Source of the DNA: Prevotella sp. UBA2444 | GTDB lineage: Bacteria; Bacteroidota; Bacteroidia; Bacteroidales; Bacteroidaceae | Assembly: GCA_002342665.1 (NCBI GenBank) | Contig: DDQK01000007.1 | Location: forward strand, 34,042 to 98,041 | Direction: 5' to 3' | Length of the DNA stretch: 64,000 nucleotides | In this document: in pieces, positions 17,546-27,620 of the stretch | Layout: every line of letters starts with the position of its first letter | Numbering within the stretch: position 1 is the first letter of the stretch | Position numbers and translations under genes: made by a program | The notes under the pieces: generated by a model | What the model was told of the DNA's origin: nothing | The model's input: the letters and a program-made list of their open reading frames with translations, nothing else | Databases searched by the model: none

Positions 17546-17553
17546 TAATTTTG
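17546..17553 (+). promoter_or_regulatory. Possible -7 promoter element for the DUF5686 gene
   Basis: TAATTTTG lies only 5 bases before the GTG at 17559. If it is real, the transcript would be leaderless or the start lies further in. Confidence 0.4.
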
Positions 17554-17558
17554 GGGCG

Positions 17559-19583
17559 GTGAAATGCAAAACACTCATAAACCTCATTGTGCTGGGCATA
17601 CTCACGGGAAGTATGCCCAGCATTGTTATGGCCAAGGTGAAGAAAGACTCCTTGATCTTGAAACGTATCTATGAGTTCAATGAAGCGCACCCCAACAATC
17701 CCGACAGCGTGAGAGATAATGTCTATATGAGAGTCCACTTCAATGTGGAACGCCGCAACCCCACCCTCTGGCTGATTCCCACTATGTATGTGATGGCGAA
17801 GGATGCCAGGCAATACATAAGAGAGTCATATAGCGATGTGACCTTTATGAACGAACACCAGTTCCAGGTGAATCGTCAGCTACTCTCGGGCACTATCCAA
17901 CACAACCGCAATGCAATGCCTACACTACTTGACCTGACGATGCTCAACGTGTATGACGCAGCACTCAGCAACGGCCACATCCTCTCACCCTTCAACAAGC
18001 ACAACCGAAGGTACTACAAGTATAAGCAGAGTCAGCAGACGGACAGCACCACGCGACTCGACTTCAAGCCAAAACTCTACAATACGCAGCTGCTCAACGG
18101 CTACGCCATTGTGAACACGTCCAATGGTCACATCATAAGGACCGTCCTGAACGGCGAATACGATATGATATCCTTTCGCACGGAACTGAAACAGAGTCCC
18201 GAGGAATGGCCATTGCCCTCTCCCAGCCAATGCACCACTGCAGCCACCTTCAAGTTCATGGGCAACAGGATATCCACACTCGTAACAGCCAACTTCAACT
18301 GTCCACCATTGCCTGACAGCATCCAGCACATCTCAAGCCGAGAGCTGATGGACTCCCTACGCCCTGTCCCATTGCCGCAGGCAGACAAACAGATATACGA
18401 CATTTACGATGCTGAGCACCAAGCCGACACCGTAGCCGTTGATACCGTAGAGCAAAAGCCCAACATACTGAAGAAGATATTCTGGGACACCATCGGTGCT
18501 ACGCTGGTGACGCCCATCGAGTCGGAATCAGAACAGCTCTACTTCTCCATCTCGCCGCTCATCAACCCACTATACGTGAGCTACAGCGACAGCCATGGAC
18601 TCTCATACAAATTGCAGTTCGGTTTCCAATACATTTTCTCCCCCCACCGTTACATCACCCTTGATCCCAAACTAGGTTATAACTTCAAGATCAAGCAATT
18701 CTATTTCAGCTGTCCACTGCGTATCGTCTACAATCCCAAGCGCAACGGCTATGCGGAAATTATATTCGCCAATGGAAACCGCATAGGCAATGCCACTATC
18801 CAGAATGCTATTCGTGAACTGAACAGGGACACCATCAAGTTTGTGGACGACGGACTAACGAAGTTCAACGACACCTATCTGCGCGTATTCAACAACATCA
18901 TGACACTGGAGAGAGTCGATGTAGAGGCAGGTTTCGTGATGCACGACCGCGAGGCCGTCGACAAGGATGTGATGCGCAAATTCAATCTGCCAACCTACTA
19001 CCGCACTTTCGCCCCGATGATTGGCATCAATTTCCAACCATGGAAAAGCGGTCCCCTCTTCTGTATCGACTGGGAACGTAGTTTCACCGGTTTCATGAAG
19101 TCGAACATCGCTTATGAGAGATGGGAGTTCGACGCGCAATGGAAGCATCATATACCAGGTCTAAGGCTTCTGAACATGAGGGCTGGTGCCGGATTCTACT
19201 CTCACAAATACGAAAATTACTTCCTCGACTACGAGAATTTCCGCAAGACCAACCTTCCCAGCGGATGGGATGACAACTGGAGCGGCGACTTCCAGCTGCT
19301 TGACGACGATGCCTTCAATGAGTCGGACTACTACGTGCGTGCCAACGTATCCTATGAATCCCCCCTACTGATTGCCACCTGGACACCCTACCTAGGCAAG
19401 TATATAGAGAAGGAGCGCTTCTATGTCAATGCCGTACTCATGCAAGACTCCAGACCCTACTATGAACTGGGCTACGGTTTCACAAACCGCTATCTTTCCG
19501 TGGGAGCCTTCGCAGGCTTCAGCGGCACACACTTCCAGCGAATAGGCTTCAAATTTGATTTCGAACTTTTCAGACGATGGTAA
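17559..19583 (+). CDS. DUF5686-type outer-membrane beta-barrel protein
   Basis: A 674-residue secreted protein with a signal peptide (LINLIVLGILTGSMPSIVMA). Its C-terminal half resembles the DUF5686 family: alternating hydrophobic strands, SNIAYERWEFDAQWKHHI, DDNWSGDFQLLDDD, YYVRANVSYESPLLIATW, and a final beta-signal ending in FELFRRW. The usual N-terminal carboxypeptidase-like regulatory domain is missing. The start is a GTG, as no ATG lies in frame near the signal peptide. It overlaps the start of the helicase gene by 7 bases, so the two are translated from one message. Function is unknown; a porin or assembly role is only a guess. Confidence 0.8.
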   Translation: MKCKTLINLIVLGILTGSMPSIVMAKVKKDSLILKRIYEFNEAHPNNPDSVRDNVYMRVHFNVERRNPTLWLIPTMYVMAKDARQYIRESYSDVTFMNEHQFQVNRQLLSGTIQHNRNAMPTLLDLTMLNVYDAALSNGHILSPFNKHNRRYYKYKQSQQTDSTTRLDFKPKLYNTQLLNGYAIVNTSNGHIIRTVLNGEYDMISFRTELKQSPEEWPLPSPSQCTTAATFKFMGNRISTLVTANFNCPPLPDSIQHISSRELMDSLRPVPLPQADKQIYDIYDAEHQADTVAVDTVEQKPNILKKIFWDTIGATLVTPIESESEQLYFSISPLINPLYVSYSDSHGLSYKLQFGFQYIFSPHRYITLDPKLGYNFKIKQFYFSCPLRIVYNPKRNGYAEIIFANGNRIGNATIQNAIRELNRDTIKFVDDGLTKFNDTYLRVFNNIMTLERVDVEAGFVMHDREAVDKDVMRKFNLPTYYRTFAPMIGINFQPWKSGPLFCIDWERSFTGFMKSNIAYERWEFDAQWKHHIPGLRLLNMRAGAGFYSHKYENYFLDYENFRKTNLPSGWDDNWSGDFQLLDDDAFNESDYYVRANVSYESPLLIATWTPYLGKYIEKERFYVNAVLMQDSRPYYELGYGFTNRYLSVGAFAGFSGTHFQRIGFKFDFELFRRW

Positions 19584-22500
19584 AACCCCTGACAATATAC
19601 AAGGCCAGCGCAGGAAGCGGTAAGACATTCACGCTGGCCACCGAATACATCAAGCTCGTGGTGATGAATCCTCAGAGTTATAGAAACATCCTCGCTGTCA
19701 CCTTCACCAACAAGGCCACCGAGGAGATGAAGATGCGTATCCTCAGCCAACTATACGGTATCTGGAAGAAGCTACCAGATTCGCACAACTACATGGAGGT
19801 CATCTGCCAGAAGACGGGACAATCGGAGAACTTTGTCAGTGAACGGGCAGGCATCGCACTGACAAACCTGCTCCACAACTACAACTACTTCAGGGTGGAG
19901 ACCATCGACACCTTCTTCCAAAGAGTGCTGCGCAACCTGGCTCGAGAACTGGACCTGACAGCCAATCTGCGCATAGGGCTGAATGACACTCAGGTGGAGG
20001 AACTGGCTGTTGACCAACTCATCGAGGAACTCGACAGCAGCAATATTATCCTTCAATGGCTGCTTCAGTACATTATGCAGAACATCTCCGACGACAAGGC
20101 GTGGAACGTCATCGGACAGATTAAAGGTTTTGGCCATACCATCTTCAAGGATGAGTATAAGAACGTGAACAAGACCCTCGACCAAAAGATGTCGGATGCA
20201 AGCTTCTTCGACAACTACACAACACGTCTGAAGGAAATACGACAGACAGCCGAGCAACGGATGAAGGAGATTGCAGAGTCCTTCTTCGATGCCCTCGACG
20301 GCGAAGGCCTGACTGTCGACGATTTCGCCTATGGCCGCAGCGGCTTGTGCAGTTTCTTCCTCAAAATGCAGGAAGGCATCTTCGACGAGAGCATTGTCGG
20401 CAAACGCGTCACAGACTCTATCGGTATACCCGAGAAGTGGTGCAAGAAGACACATCCGCGCCGCGAACTGATCTATAGCCTGGCAGACACGACACTTGGC
20501 GACATCCTCAGATATGCCATTGAAGAGCGCCCTCGGCAATGGAAGCTCTTCAAGTCGGCTGATCTCACCCTACGACATCTGAGCCAACTCCGACTGCTGG
20601 GTAGCATTGAAAAAAAGGTGCGCCAACTGAACGAAGAAGCCAACCGTTTCCTACTCAGCGATACTCAACAACTGCTTCATGCCCTCATCGACGGGAGCGA
20701 TTCGCCATTTATCTTCGAGAAGATAGGTACGCAGCTTGAGCACGTAATGATCGACGAATTTCAAGACACCTCCACCGTGCAGTGGCAGAACTTCAAGGTA
20801 TTGCTCTCCGAGGCGATGAGCCACGAGGATGCCGAGAATCTCATCGTAGGCGATGTCAAGCAGAGCATCTACCGCTGGCGCTCTGGCGACTGGAGGCTAC
20901 TGAACGACATCCAGAGTCAATTCCCTTACCCAGAACATCAACTGGACATCCGGACCCTCGACACCAACTACCGCTCTGAGCGTAATATCATCCATTTCAA
21001 TAATGCTTTCTTCAGTAAAGCCGCACAACTAGAGTATGACGCCCTGAAAGATTACCCTGAAGCAGAACAACTGCAACGAGCCTATAACGATGTGGAACAG
21101 ACCATACCCAACAATCGGGGAGCAAATGGCTATGTCAGCATCACTCTCCTGCCTGCCGACAACTATCAGGAACAGGTTCTCCAGGGGATAGTCGATAGCG
21201 TCAGTAGTCTGATGGGTAAAGGGATTTCCCCCAACGAAATGGCCATTCTCGTGCGCTCCAACCGCTTCATCCCTCTGATTGCAGAGTACTTTATCCAACA
21301 TCTTCCAGAAGTAAGAATTGTCTCCGATGAAGCATTCCGACTCGACGCTTCACTCGCCGTCTGCCTCATCGTACAGGCACTGCATCTGCTCACCCACCCC
21401 GACGACTGTCTGGCTAAGGCCAACATCGTCAAGATATACCAACGGCAGATAATAGCGACAAAAACCTCCGACGAAGAAATGCTCCTTTCAAACATCGATC
21501 TCGACGGACTATTGCCAGAGGATTTCACCAAGCACTTCAACGAATTACTCACCTTGCCACTCTACGAACTCGTAGAAAGGCTCTACGACATCTTCCAACT
21601 GGGCAGACTCGACGGACAAAGCGCCTACGTCTGTGCTTTCTACGACCAGCTGCAGACGTACATCTGCGACAATGCCACCGACATCGATGCTTTCCTTGTT
21701 GAATGGGAGGAGACGCTTTGCAGCAAGACCATCCAAAGCGATGAGATCAACGGCATACGCCTCATCTCCATCCACAAGTCGAAGGGCCTGGAGTTCGACC
21801 ACGTCATCATCCCCTTCTGCGACTGGCAACTGGAGAAATATGGCAATCTGCTGTGGTGTATTCCCAGCGAGCCTCCTTTCAACGAGCTCCCCATAGCCCC
21901 AATCGACTATAGTCAGAAACAACTGATAGGCACTATCTACGAATCTGACTATCAGCACGAACATCTGCAGAATGTAGTAGACAATCTCAATCTACTCTAC
22001 GTAGCCTTCACCCGTGCCTGTCGGAGCCTCTTCGTCATTGGCAGGCGGAATGCCAAGAACAGTCGTTCGCTGCTGATTGAGCAGAGCCTGCCCCTCATAA
22101 CTGATGACCTGACAGAATCCACGCTCACAGGCCTGGAGGAAGAACAGTCGCCAATCAGCTTCTCCTTCGGCCTCTTCCCTGGGAATTCCAGACAATCCCA
22201 AAATTCCATATCTACCTCTAACCCTTTCCTGAAAGAAAGCATCTCTACCAGCATCAATATTGAGGTCTTCCCTGCCAAGGTATCGTTCCGTCAGAGCAAC
22301 CGCAGCAGAGACTTCGTTGCTACTGACAGCGACGACGAGAGGCAGCGCCGTAACTATATTCAGACAGGCTGCATTCTCCATCAGATATTCTCGACCATAC
22401 GCAATTCTGACGATATTGACGGCGCCCTGCAACGACTCCAGATGGAAGGTGTGCTCTACGACGACAACATCACCCCCGAAAAGCTCTCGGCCATGCTGCG

Positions 22501-22795
22501 TAAACGTCTCGAAAATCCCAAGGTCGCCGAGTGGTTCACCAAACGTTGGACACTCTTCAACGAGTGCACCATCCTAACCGTCGAGGATGGACAGGTCAGG
22601 GAGCATCGACCAGACCGCGTGATGACGGATGGCAACGAGTGGATAGTAGTCGACTTCAAGTTCGGTTCTCCCAAGCCCGAATATCAGAATCAGGTGCGCA
22701 GGTATATGCAACTGCTGGCCTCAATGGGACATCAGAATATATCCGGCTATCTATGGTATGTGTACAGCAATAGTATCGAAACCGTCAACATGTAA
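19577..22795 (+). CDS. UvrD-type helicase/exonuclease (AddA-like)
   Basis: A 1072-residue superfamily 1A helicase. It has Walker A ASAGSGKTFTL near the start, ILAVTFTNKATEEMK (motif Ia), MIDEFQDTSTVQW (Walker B), VGDVKQSIYRWRSGD (motif III), LDTNYRS (IV), ISIHKSKGLEFDHVI (V) and LLYVAFTRA (VI). The C terminus carries a RecB-type nuclease domain (GCILHQIFS, RPDRVMTDG, VVDFKFGS, YQNQVRRYM). With the next gene it should form an AddAB-like enzyme that resects double-strand breaks. The start overlaps the DUF5686 gene. The family is divergent from Bacillus AddA, so I give no symbol. Confidence 0.9.
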   Translation: MVKPLTIYKASAGSGKTFTLATEYIKLVVMNPQSYRNILAVTFTNKATEEMKMRILSQLYGIWKKLPDSHNYMEVICQKTGQSENFVSERAGIALTNLLHNYNYFRVETIDTFFQRVLRNLARELDLTANLRIGLNDTQVEELAVDQLIEELDSSNIILQWLLQYIMQNISDDKAWNVIGQIKGFGHTIFKDEYKNVNKTLDQKMSDASFFDNYTTRLKEIRQTAEQRMKEIAESFFDALDGEGLTVDDFAYGRSGLCSFFLKMQEGIFDESIVGKRVTDSIGIPEKWCKKTHPRRELIYSLADTTLGDILRYAIEERPRQWKLFKSADLTLRHLSQLRLLGSIEKKVRQLNEEANRFLLSDTQQLLHALIDGSDSPFIFEKIGTQLEHVMIDEFQDTSTVQWQNFKVLLSEAMSHEDAENLIVGDVKQSIYRWRSGDWRLLNDIQSQFPYPEHQLDIRTLDTNYRSERNIIHFNNAFFSKAAQLEYDALKDYPEAEQLQRAYNDVEQTIPNNRGANGYVSITLLPADNYQEQVLQGIVDSVSSLMGKGISPNEMAILVRSNRFIPLIAEYFIQHLPEVRIVSDEAFRLDASLAVCLIVQALHLLTHPDDCLAKANIVKIYQRQIIATKTSDEEMLLSNIDLDGLLPEDFTKHFNELLTLPLYELVERLYDIFQLGRLDGQSAYVCAFYDQLQTYICDNATDIDAFLVEWEETLCSKTIQSDEINGIRLISIHKSKGLEFDHVIIPFCDWQLEKYGNLLWCIPSEPPFNELPIAPIDYSQKQLIGTIYESDYQHEHLQNVVDNLNLLYVAFTRACRSLFVIGRRNAKNSRSLLIEQSLPLITDDLTESTLTGLEEEQSPISFSFGLFPGNSRQSQNSISTSNPFLKESISTSINIEVFPAKVSFRQSNRSRDFVATDSDDERQRRNYIQTGCILHQIFSTIRNSDDIDGALQRLQMEGVLYDDNITPEKLSAMLRKRLENPKVAEWFTKRWTLFNECTILTVEDGQVREHRPDRVMTDGNEWIVVDFKFGSPKPEYQNQVRRYMQLLASMGHQNISGYLWYVYSNSIETVNM

Positions 22796-22806
22796 AACCA
22801 TCTCAA

Positions 22807-25680
22807 ATGAAAAGTTTCCTGGAATATATAGCCGACGACATGCTCGCCAAGTACGGAAGCAACCTCTCCCGACTAGCCGTCGTCTTTCCCAACAAACGCG
22901 CCTCACTCTTCCTCAACGAATATCTTGCGCGCAAGACAGAACAGCCTCTTTGGAGCCCCCACTATATTACCATCAGTGAACTCTTCCGCAACTATAGCCA
23001 GCGACTCGTGGCCGACCCAATCAAACTGGTTAGCGACCTCCATAAGGCTTTCACCGAATGTACGGGAATCGACGAGTCGCTCGACCATTTCTATGGGTGG
23101 GGACAGTTGCTGCTATCCGACTTCGACGACGTAGACAAGAACATGGCTCCCGCAGACCGAGTGTTTGCCAATCTTCGCGACATCCATGAGCTCGACGATA
23201 TATCATATCTATCTCAAGAACAAAAAGATATACTTAGACACTTCTTCAGCAACTTTAATGAAGAACATAATACAGAACTTAAGCGGCGATTCTTACAGCT
23301 GTGGAGTCATATAGGCGATATCTATCATGCCTTCAACCAACGACTCGCCGACCAAGGGCTGGCCTACGAGGGAGCCCTCTACCGCGAGGTGGCAGAACTG
23401 CAAGACATCGAATTTGAATATGAAACTTATATATTCGTCGGCTTCAACCTCCTGCAGAAGGTAGAACAGGACCTCTTCCTCCGCATGAAGCACGAGGGCA
23501 AGGCCCGATTCTACTGGGATTTCGACGACTACTATCTCGGCAAGAACGAGGCAGGCCACTACATCGCCCAGTATCTCAGCGACTTCCCCAACGAGCTCGA
23601 CAATACTGACAGGGCCATCTATCACAACTTCGCCAAACAGAAGGACATCACCTTCATCGCGGCACCCACTGAGAACATCCAGGCCCGATACATCAGCACA
23701 TGGCTCCAAAAGGACGAACGCCTACAGTCTGGACGCCAAACTGCCATCGTACTCTGCAATGAGGACCTGCTACAGACGGCCATACACAGTCTGCCGGAGG
23801 AAGTGGAGAAGATGAACATCACCACAGGATACCCTCTCGCACAGACACCGATTGCAGCGATGGTCAATCTGCTCATTAGCCAGGAAGCCAGCGGCTATGA
23901 TACCCAACGGCAGTGCTACCGCCTGCGCTACATCAACCACGTGCTGCGCCATCCTTACGCACAGTATATCTCAGAGAAATTCCGAGAGGTATACGACCAA
24001 CTCAACACGCAGAAGGACTACTACCCCAAGGTGGAGCATCTGGCCATCGACGATGGACTGGCATTGCTATTCCCTGCTCTTGGTAATGAGTCGGCAGACT
24101 TCAACCTCCGACTCCTGCGATGGCTTCTGTCGCTCGTACGGCATATTGCCACAACCGTCGACAGCACCAATCCCGTCGACTCTCCACTCACAGCCGAGAG
24201 TATCTTCCAGATGTACACGGTGCTGAACCGGCTGGCCGACCTCACCGCTGCTGGAGACCTCTGCGTGGATGTCATCACCCTGCAGAGACTAGTCACACAG
24301 ATCGTCAATACCACCAGTATCCCCTTCCACGGAGAACCGGTAGAGGGCATACAGATGATGGGCGTCCTCGAGACCCGCAATCTCGATTTCAACCATCTGC
24401 TACTACTCTCCTGCAATGAGGGCTACCTGCCAAAGAGCGTCAGCGACACCTCGTTTATCCCCTATAGCATCCGCAAAGCCTACGGACTGACTACCATCGA
24501 CCACAAGGTGGCCATCTATGCCTACTACTTCCACCGTCTACTGCAGCGAGCTGATGACATCACAATCGTCTACAACAACTCCACCGACGACGGTCAGACA
24601 GGCGAGATGTCGCGCTTTATGCTCCAGATGATGGTCGAGAAAGGTCAGCCCATCCGCCAGCTCACCTTGCAGGCAGGACAGAAGCCAACGATCCACAATC
24701 CGCAGCCCATCATGAAGACGCCACAGGTGTGCAGAGTGCTCCAACAGCGATTTGCCAAGGAAGCAGGAGGCATCAGCCCTACGGCCATCAACCGTTATTT
24801 ACGCTGCCAACTGCAGTTCTTCTACCACTATGTCAGTGGCATCAGCGAGTCAGACGACAATGAGGAGGATATCTTCGACAACCGCGTCTTCGGCAACATT
24901 TTCCATCTGGCAGCCCAACTCATCTACCAGCGTCTTATGCAGCACAGCCAGCGCATCCTTGCGACAGATATCGACGAACTGCTCAAGACACAGGTAGACA
25001 TCGAGCGAGCCGTCGATGAAGCCTTCAAGCAGGAACTCTTCCAAATCAAGGATCCAGCTCGTCCCCTGCCAGCCTTCGATGGCCTGCAGCTCATTAATCG
25101 CGAGGTCATCATCAAGTACCTGCGCCAGCTGCTCGAGATAGACCGTCGACTGGCTCCTTTCACTATCCTGGGCCTCGAAAGGCGCGTCACGATGGGCATC
25201 ACCGTAAACAGCAAAGCGTCTGCCGTCAACTCAACAATCGGAGGATTCATCGACCGTCTTGACAGCATCACGACGCCAGATGGACACCAGCGCATCCGTG
25301 TCATCGACTACAAAACGGGAAGCAAGCGACTGAAAGCCATCCCCGATGTCGATGCCATCTTCGCCCAGGAGAGTCTCAAGGATCATAGCGACTACTACCT
25401 GCAGACCTTCCTCTACAGCCACATCGTACGCCTTTCGTCAGGAGATACGCCCGTCAGTCCTGCGCTATTGTTCATCCAGCACGCAGGCACCGATGACTAT
25501 GACCCCACCCTCTGTCTGGGCAAGGAACCTGTCACTGATATTGCATCAGTCTCAGAAAGATTCATGGAACTTCTCAACGGTGTGATTACCGAGATATTCG
25601 ACCCTGAAGTCAGTTTCGTACCCACTGACGACCGTCAGCGCTGCACGAATTGTCCCTACGCGACTTTATGCGGCATCTAA
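22807..25680 (+). CDS. AddB-like nuclease subunit with Fe-S cysteines
   Basis: A 957-residue protein that starts 11 bases after the AddA-like gene. The N-terminal part (SRLAVVFPNKRASLFLNEYLA) looks like the inactivated helicase fold of AddB. The C-terminal PD-(D/E)XK nuclease contains NIFHLAAQLIY, GGFIDRLD, VIDYKTGS and YYLQTFLY. A lone Cys in YLRCQLQFFY and three at the end (CTNCPYATLC) give the C, CxxC, C pattern that holds a 4Fe-4S cluster in AddB. Partner and pathway follow from the neighbour: double-strand break repair. It ends 2 bases from the convergent MFS gene, with no room for a terminator. Confidence 0.88.
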   Translation: MKSFLEYIADDMLAKYGSNLSRLAVVFPNKRASLFLNEYLARKTEQPLWSPHYITISELFRNYSQRLVADPIKLVSDLHKAFTECTGIDESLDHFYGWGQLLLSDFDDVDKNMAPADRVFANLRDIHELDDISYLSQEQKDILRHFFSNFNEEHNTELKRRFLQLWSHIGDIYHAFNQRLADQGLAYEGALYREVAELQDIEFEYETYIFVGFNLLQKVEQDLFLRMKHEGKARFYWDFDDYYLGKNEAGHYIAQYLSDFPNELDNTDRAIYHNFAKQKDITFIAAPTENIQARYISTWLQKDERLQSGRQTAIVLCNEDLLQTAIHSLPEEVEKMNITTGYPLAQTPIAAMVNLLISQEASGYDTQRQCYRLRYINHVLRHPYAQYISEKFREVYDQLNTQKDYYPKVEHLAIDDGLALLFPALGNESADFNLRLLRWLLSLVRHIATTVDSTNPVDSPLTAESIFQMYTVLNRLADLTAAGDLCVDVITLQRLVTQIVNTTSIPFHGEPVEGIQMMGVLETRNLDFNHLLLLSCNEGYLPKSVSDTSFIPYSIRKAYGLTTIDHKVAIYAYYFHRLLQRADDITIVYNNSTDDGQTGEMSRFMLQMMVEKGQPIRQLTLQAGQKPTIHNPQPIMKTPQVCRVLQQRFAKEAGGISPTAINRYLRCQLQFFYHYVSGISESDDNEEDIFDNRVFGNIFHLAAQLIYQRLMQHSQRILATDIDELLKTQVDIERAVDEAFKQELFQIKDPARPLPAFDGLQLINREVIIKYLRQLLEIDRRLAPFTILGLERRVTMGITVNSKASAVNSTIGGFIDRLDSITTPDGHQRIRVIDYKTGSKRLKAIPDVDAIFAQESLKDHSDYYLQTFLYSHIVRLSSGDTPVSPALLFIQHAGTDDYDPTLCLGKEPVTDIASVSERFMELLNGVITEIFDPEVSFVPTDDRQRCTNCPYATLCGI

Positions 25681-25682
25681 GT

Positions 25683-26861
25683 TCAACGATTCTTATGCTT
25701 CAGAAACCAGTCGTGGGTCAGGAAATTGTACATGAGTAGGGCCGCAACCGTCAGTGCCAGTGACACCTGCATCACCTGAGTCGTATCGCCTTCCAGCAGA
25801 CCATATCCCAGTCCGACGCCAATAGCGATGCCGCTCTCCCATCCCAGCATAAAGGTACTCTGCGACGTGCCTCGCTGGCAGTGACGACTCAGTTTGATGA
25901 AGAATAGTAGAAAGCGTGAGCCTATAATTCCCAGCCCCAAGCCCACAAACAGTGGCGAGGCGAAATTGACGATCGACTGCTGGCGCGTGAGCATCATCAG
26001 CAGGGCTGCACCCATCAGCACCAGTCCCGTCACCACCTCGCTCTTTAGTTCTGCATCGCGGAACACGAAGCGCTGTGCCAGCAGCGCCAGCAGGAAGCCG
26101 GCCATCATCATCGCATAGAACTGTTCTGAGAGCCTTGTCGCCATGAGCATGCCTGCCACGATCGTTATCAACAGCAGATTGACAAACAGGGGCCAGCTAC
26201 GAGGCATCAGGAAACGGTCGAGCCCCACCAGAGGCACATCCTCACGAGGAGCCCTGAAAGGGAAATGCACCAACAGGATCAGTACCACCGAAACCAATGC
26301 ACACCCCATGGCCGCCAGGACGACCGTTGAGAAGTCAGTATACTGCGCCACCAGGATGCCTGCCATCGGGCCCAGAGACAGGGCGAAACGCGAAAACCAC
26401 GATGCCGAGTGGTTGGCCTCCGTTCGTTGAAACGACTCGCTGGTGTCGATGATGAGTGTGCTCGACAGTATCATCTGTGCCACGCCAAACGAAGCACCGA
26501 GCGACAGTCGCTGCAGCAAGATTAGCGGCAGTCCGGCAAACACGGCCCGTTGCGAGTCCAAATAGAGCAGGAAGCCCAGCGAAGCCGTCATCAGCAGTAT
26601 AGCCCACACACAGGCTATATTGCGACGATAGCGCTCCACCAGATAGCTGGTGAAACCACCCAGCAGAAACAAGCCTGCACCAAAGGCACCCATGGCCAGT
26701 CCCGTCTCTTGGAGTGTCAGGCCCTGATTGCAGAGCAGCCATTCTGGCAGCACAGGTATCAGCACATACACGGCCATCGTCAGCAACAGATTGGCCAGCG
26801 CCATACGCCAGAAGTCATGGTGCCACAACCGGATATGTACTGGTGTACTCTGAGTATTCAT
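25683..26861 (-). CDS. MFS transporter
   Basis: A 392-residue membrane protein with about twelve hydrophobic segments and the usual major facilitator loop after helix 2-3 (YLVERYRRNIACVW). Helix 1 contains MALANLLLTMAVYVLIPVLPEWLL. No substrate-specific motif was recognised; drug or sugar efflux are common roles for this type in Bacteroidota. Its ATG overlaps the stop of the HAD gene by 4 bases (ATGA), so the two are translationally coupled. The HAD enzyme may therefore act on a product linked to transport. Confidence 0.85.
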   Translation of the reverse strand: MNTQSTPVHIRLWHHDFWRMALANLLLTMAVYVLIPVLPEWLLCNQGLTLQETGLAMGAFGAGLFLLGGFTSYLVERYRRNIACVWAILLMTASLGFLLYLDSQRAVFAGLPLILLQRLSLGASFGVAQMILSSTLIIDTSESFQRTEANHSASWFSRFALSLGPMAGILVAQYTDFSTVVLAAMGCALVSVVLILLVHFPFRAPREDVPLVGLDRFLMPRSWPLFVNLLLITIVAGMLMATRLSEQFYAMMMAGFLLALLAQRFVFRDAELKSEVVTGLVLMGAALLMMLTRQQSIVNFASPLFVGLGLGIIGSRFLLFFIKLSRHCQRGTSQSTFMLGWESGIAIGVGLGYGLLEGDTTQVMQVSLALTVAALLMYNFLTHDWFLKHKNR

Positions 26862-27508
26862 AACAGTGCGTTTATGGTTTCAAACGTCGTGTCTCGATAG
26901 TCGGCAATCTGTATGTCCGACCATTCTGCCACACGCTCTTGAGGATTAGTGGTGGTCAGCCCGACCACCTTCATGCCTGCCGCCCTACCCGAGCGGAGAC
27001 CATTGATGCTATCCTCGAACACAACACACTCAACATTCTGAAATCCAAACCGTTGAGCAGCCTTCAAATAACAGTCAGGATCAGGCTTACTGCGCTCAAA
27101 ATCCTCCGAAGTGAGAATAGCGTCGAACAGGGTTTTGAAACCAGGCTGACGGCGATACACGCTCTCCATCTTGGGCAGGTTCGAGCTGGTCACCACTGCT
27201 GTCTTCACCCCGTGGGCATGCAGGTCGGCAATCAACTTTTCAAACCCTTCGATATATTCGAATCTCATCTGCGCCTCAAATGCGTTCAGCCGTTCGGTGA
27301 CGACAGCCTGTTCCTGCTGCAGGTCGCCACTAAACCAGCGGTCGTAGATCTGCGTCAGCGTCGAGCCCTTGATTTCATGCTCCAGTCCAGGATGCTCCGG
27401 ATGGTATTTGCGACACTGTTCTCCCCAGAATACAGAGTACTGCGACTCGGTGTCGAACACCACGCCGTCGAGGTCAAAGAGAGCAGCTTTAAGTCTGTTT
27501 TTCTGCAT
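26858..27508 (-). CDS. HAD-family phosphatase/phosphomutase
   Basis: A 216-residue haloacid dehalogenase-like hydrolase. Motif I is FDLDGVVFDTE (nucleophile and acid aspartates), motif II is AVVTSSNL, the motif III lysine lies in RSKPDPDCYL, and motif IV is VVFEDSINGL. A helical cap lies between motifs I and II (subclass I). The layout resembles beta-phosphoglucomutase and related small sugar-phosphate phosphatases; the exact substrate cannot be told. It is first in a two-gene unit with the MFS gene and has its own promoter. Confidence 0.85.
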   Translation of the reverse strand: MQKNRLKAALFDLDGVVFDTESQYSVFWGEQCRKYHPEHPGLEHEIKGSTLTQIYDRWFSGDLQQEQAVVTERLNAFEAQMRFEYIEGFEKLIADLHAHGVKTAVVTSSNLPKMESVYRRQPGFKTLFDAILTSEDFERSKPDPDCYLKAAQRFGFQNVECVVFEDSINGLRSGRAAGMKVVGLTTTNPQERVAEWSDIQIADYRDTTFETINALL

Positions 27509-27528
27509 ATCATCTATGATTTTGGGTG

Positions 27529-27536
27529 CAAAATTA
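27529..27536 (-). promoter_or_regulatory. -7 promoter element for HAD-MFS
   Basis: TAATTTTG on the minus strand, 21 bases before the HAD start. It is divergent from the element at 27579. Confidence 0.65.
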
Positions 27537-27578
27537 CGCTTTTTCTTCGAGAAATTTGCTTAATTCCCAAATTAAGTG

Positions 27579-27586
27579 TAATTTTG
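27579..27586 (+). promoter_or_regulatory. -7 promoter element for the DUF3298-rsmG-MBL unit
   Basis: TAATTTTG, 34 bases before the ATG at 27621. The preceding TTTG at 27555-27558 is 20 bases upstream. Confidence 0.65.
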
Positions 27587-27620
27587 CCGATAAATAATTA
27601 AGATATGTCATTTCCTGCAT

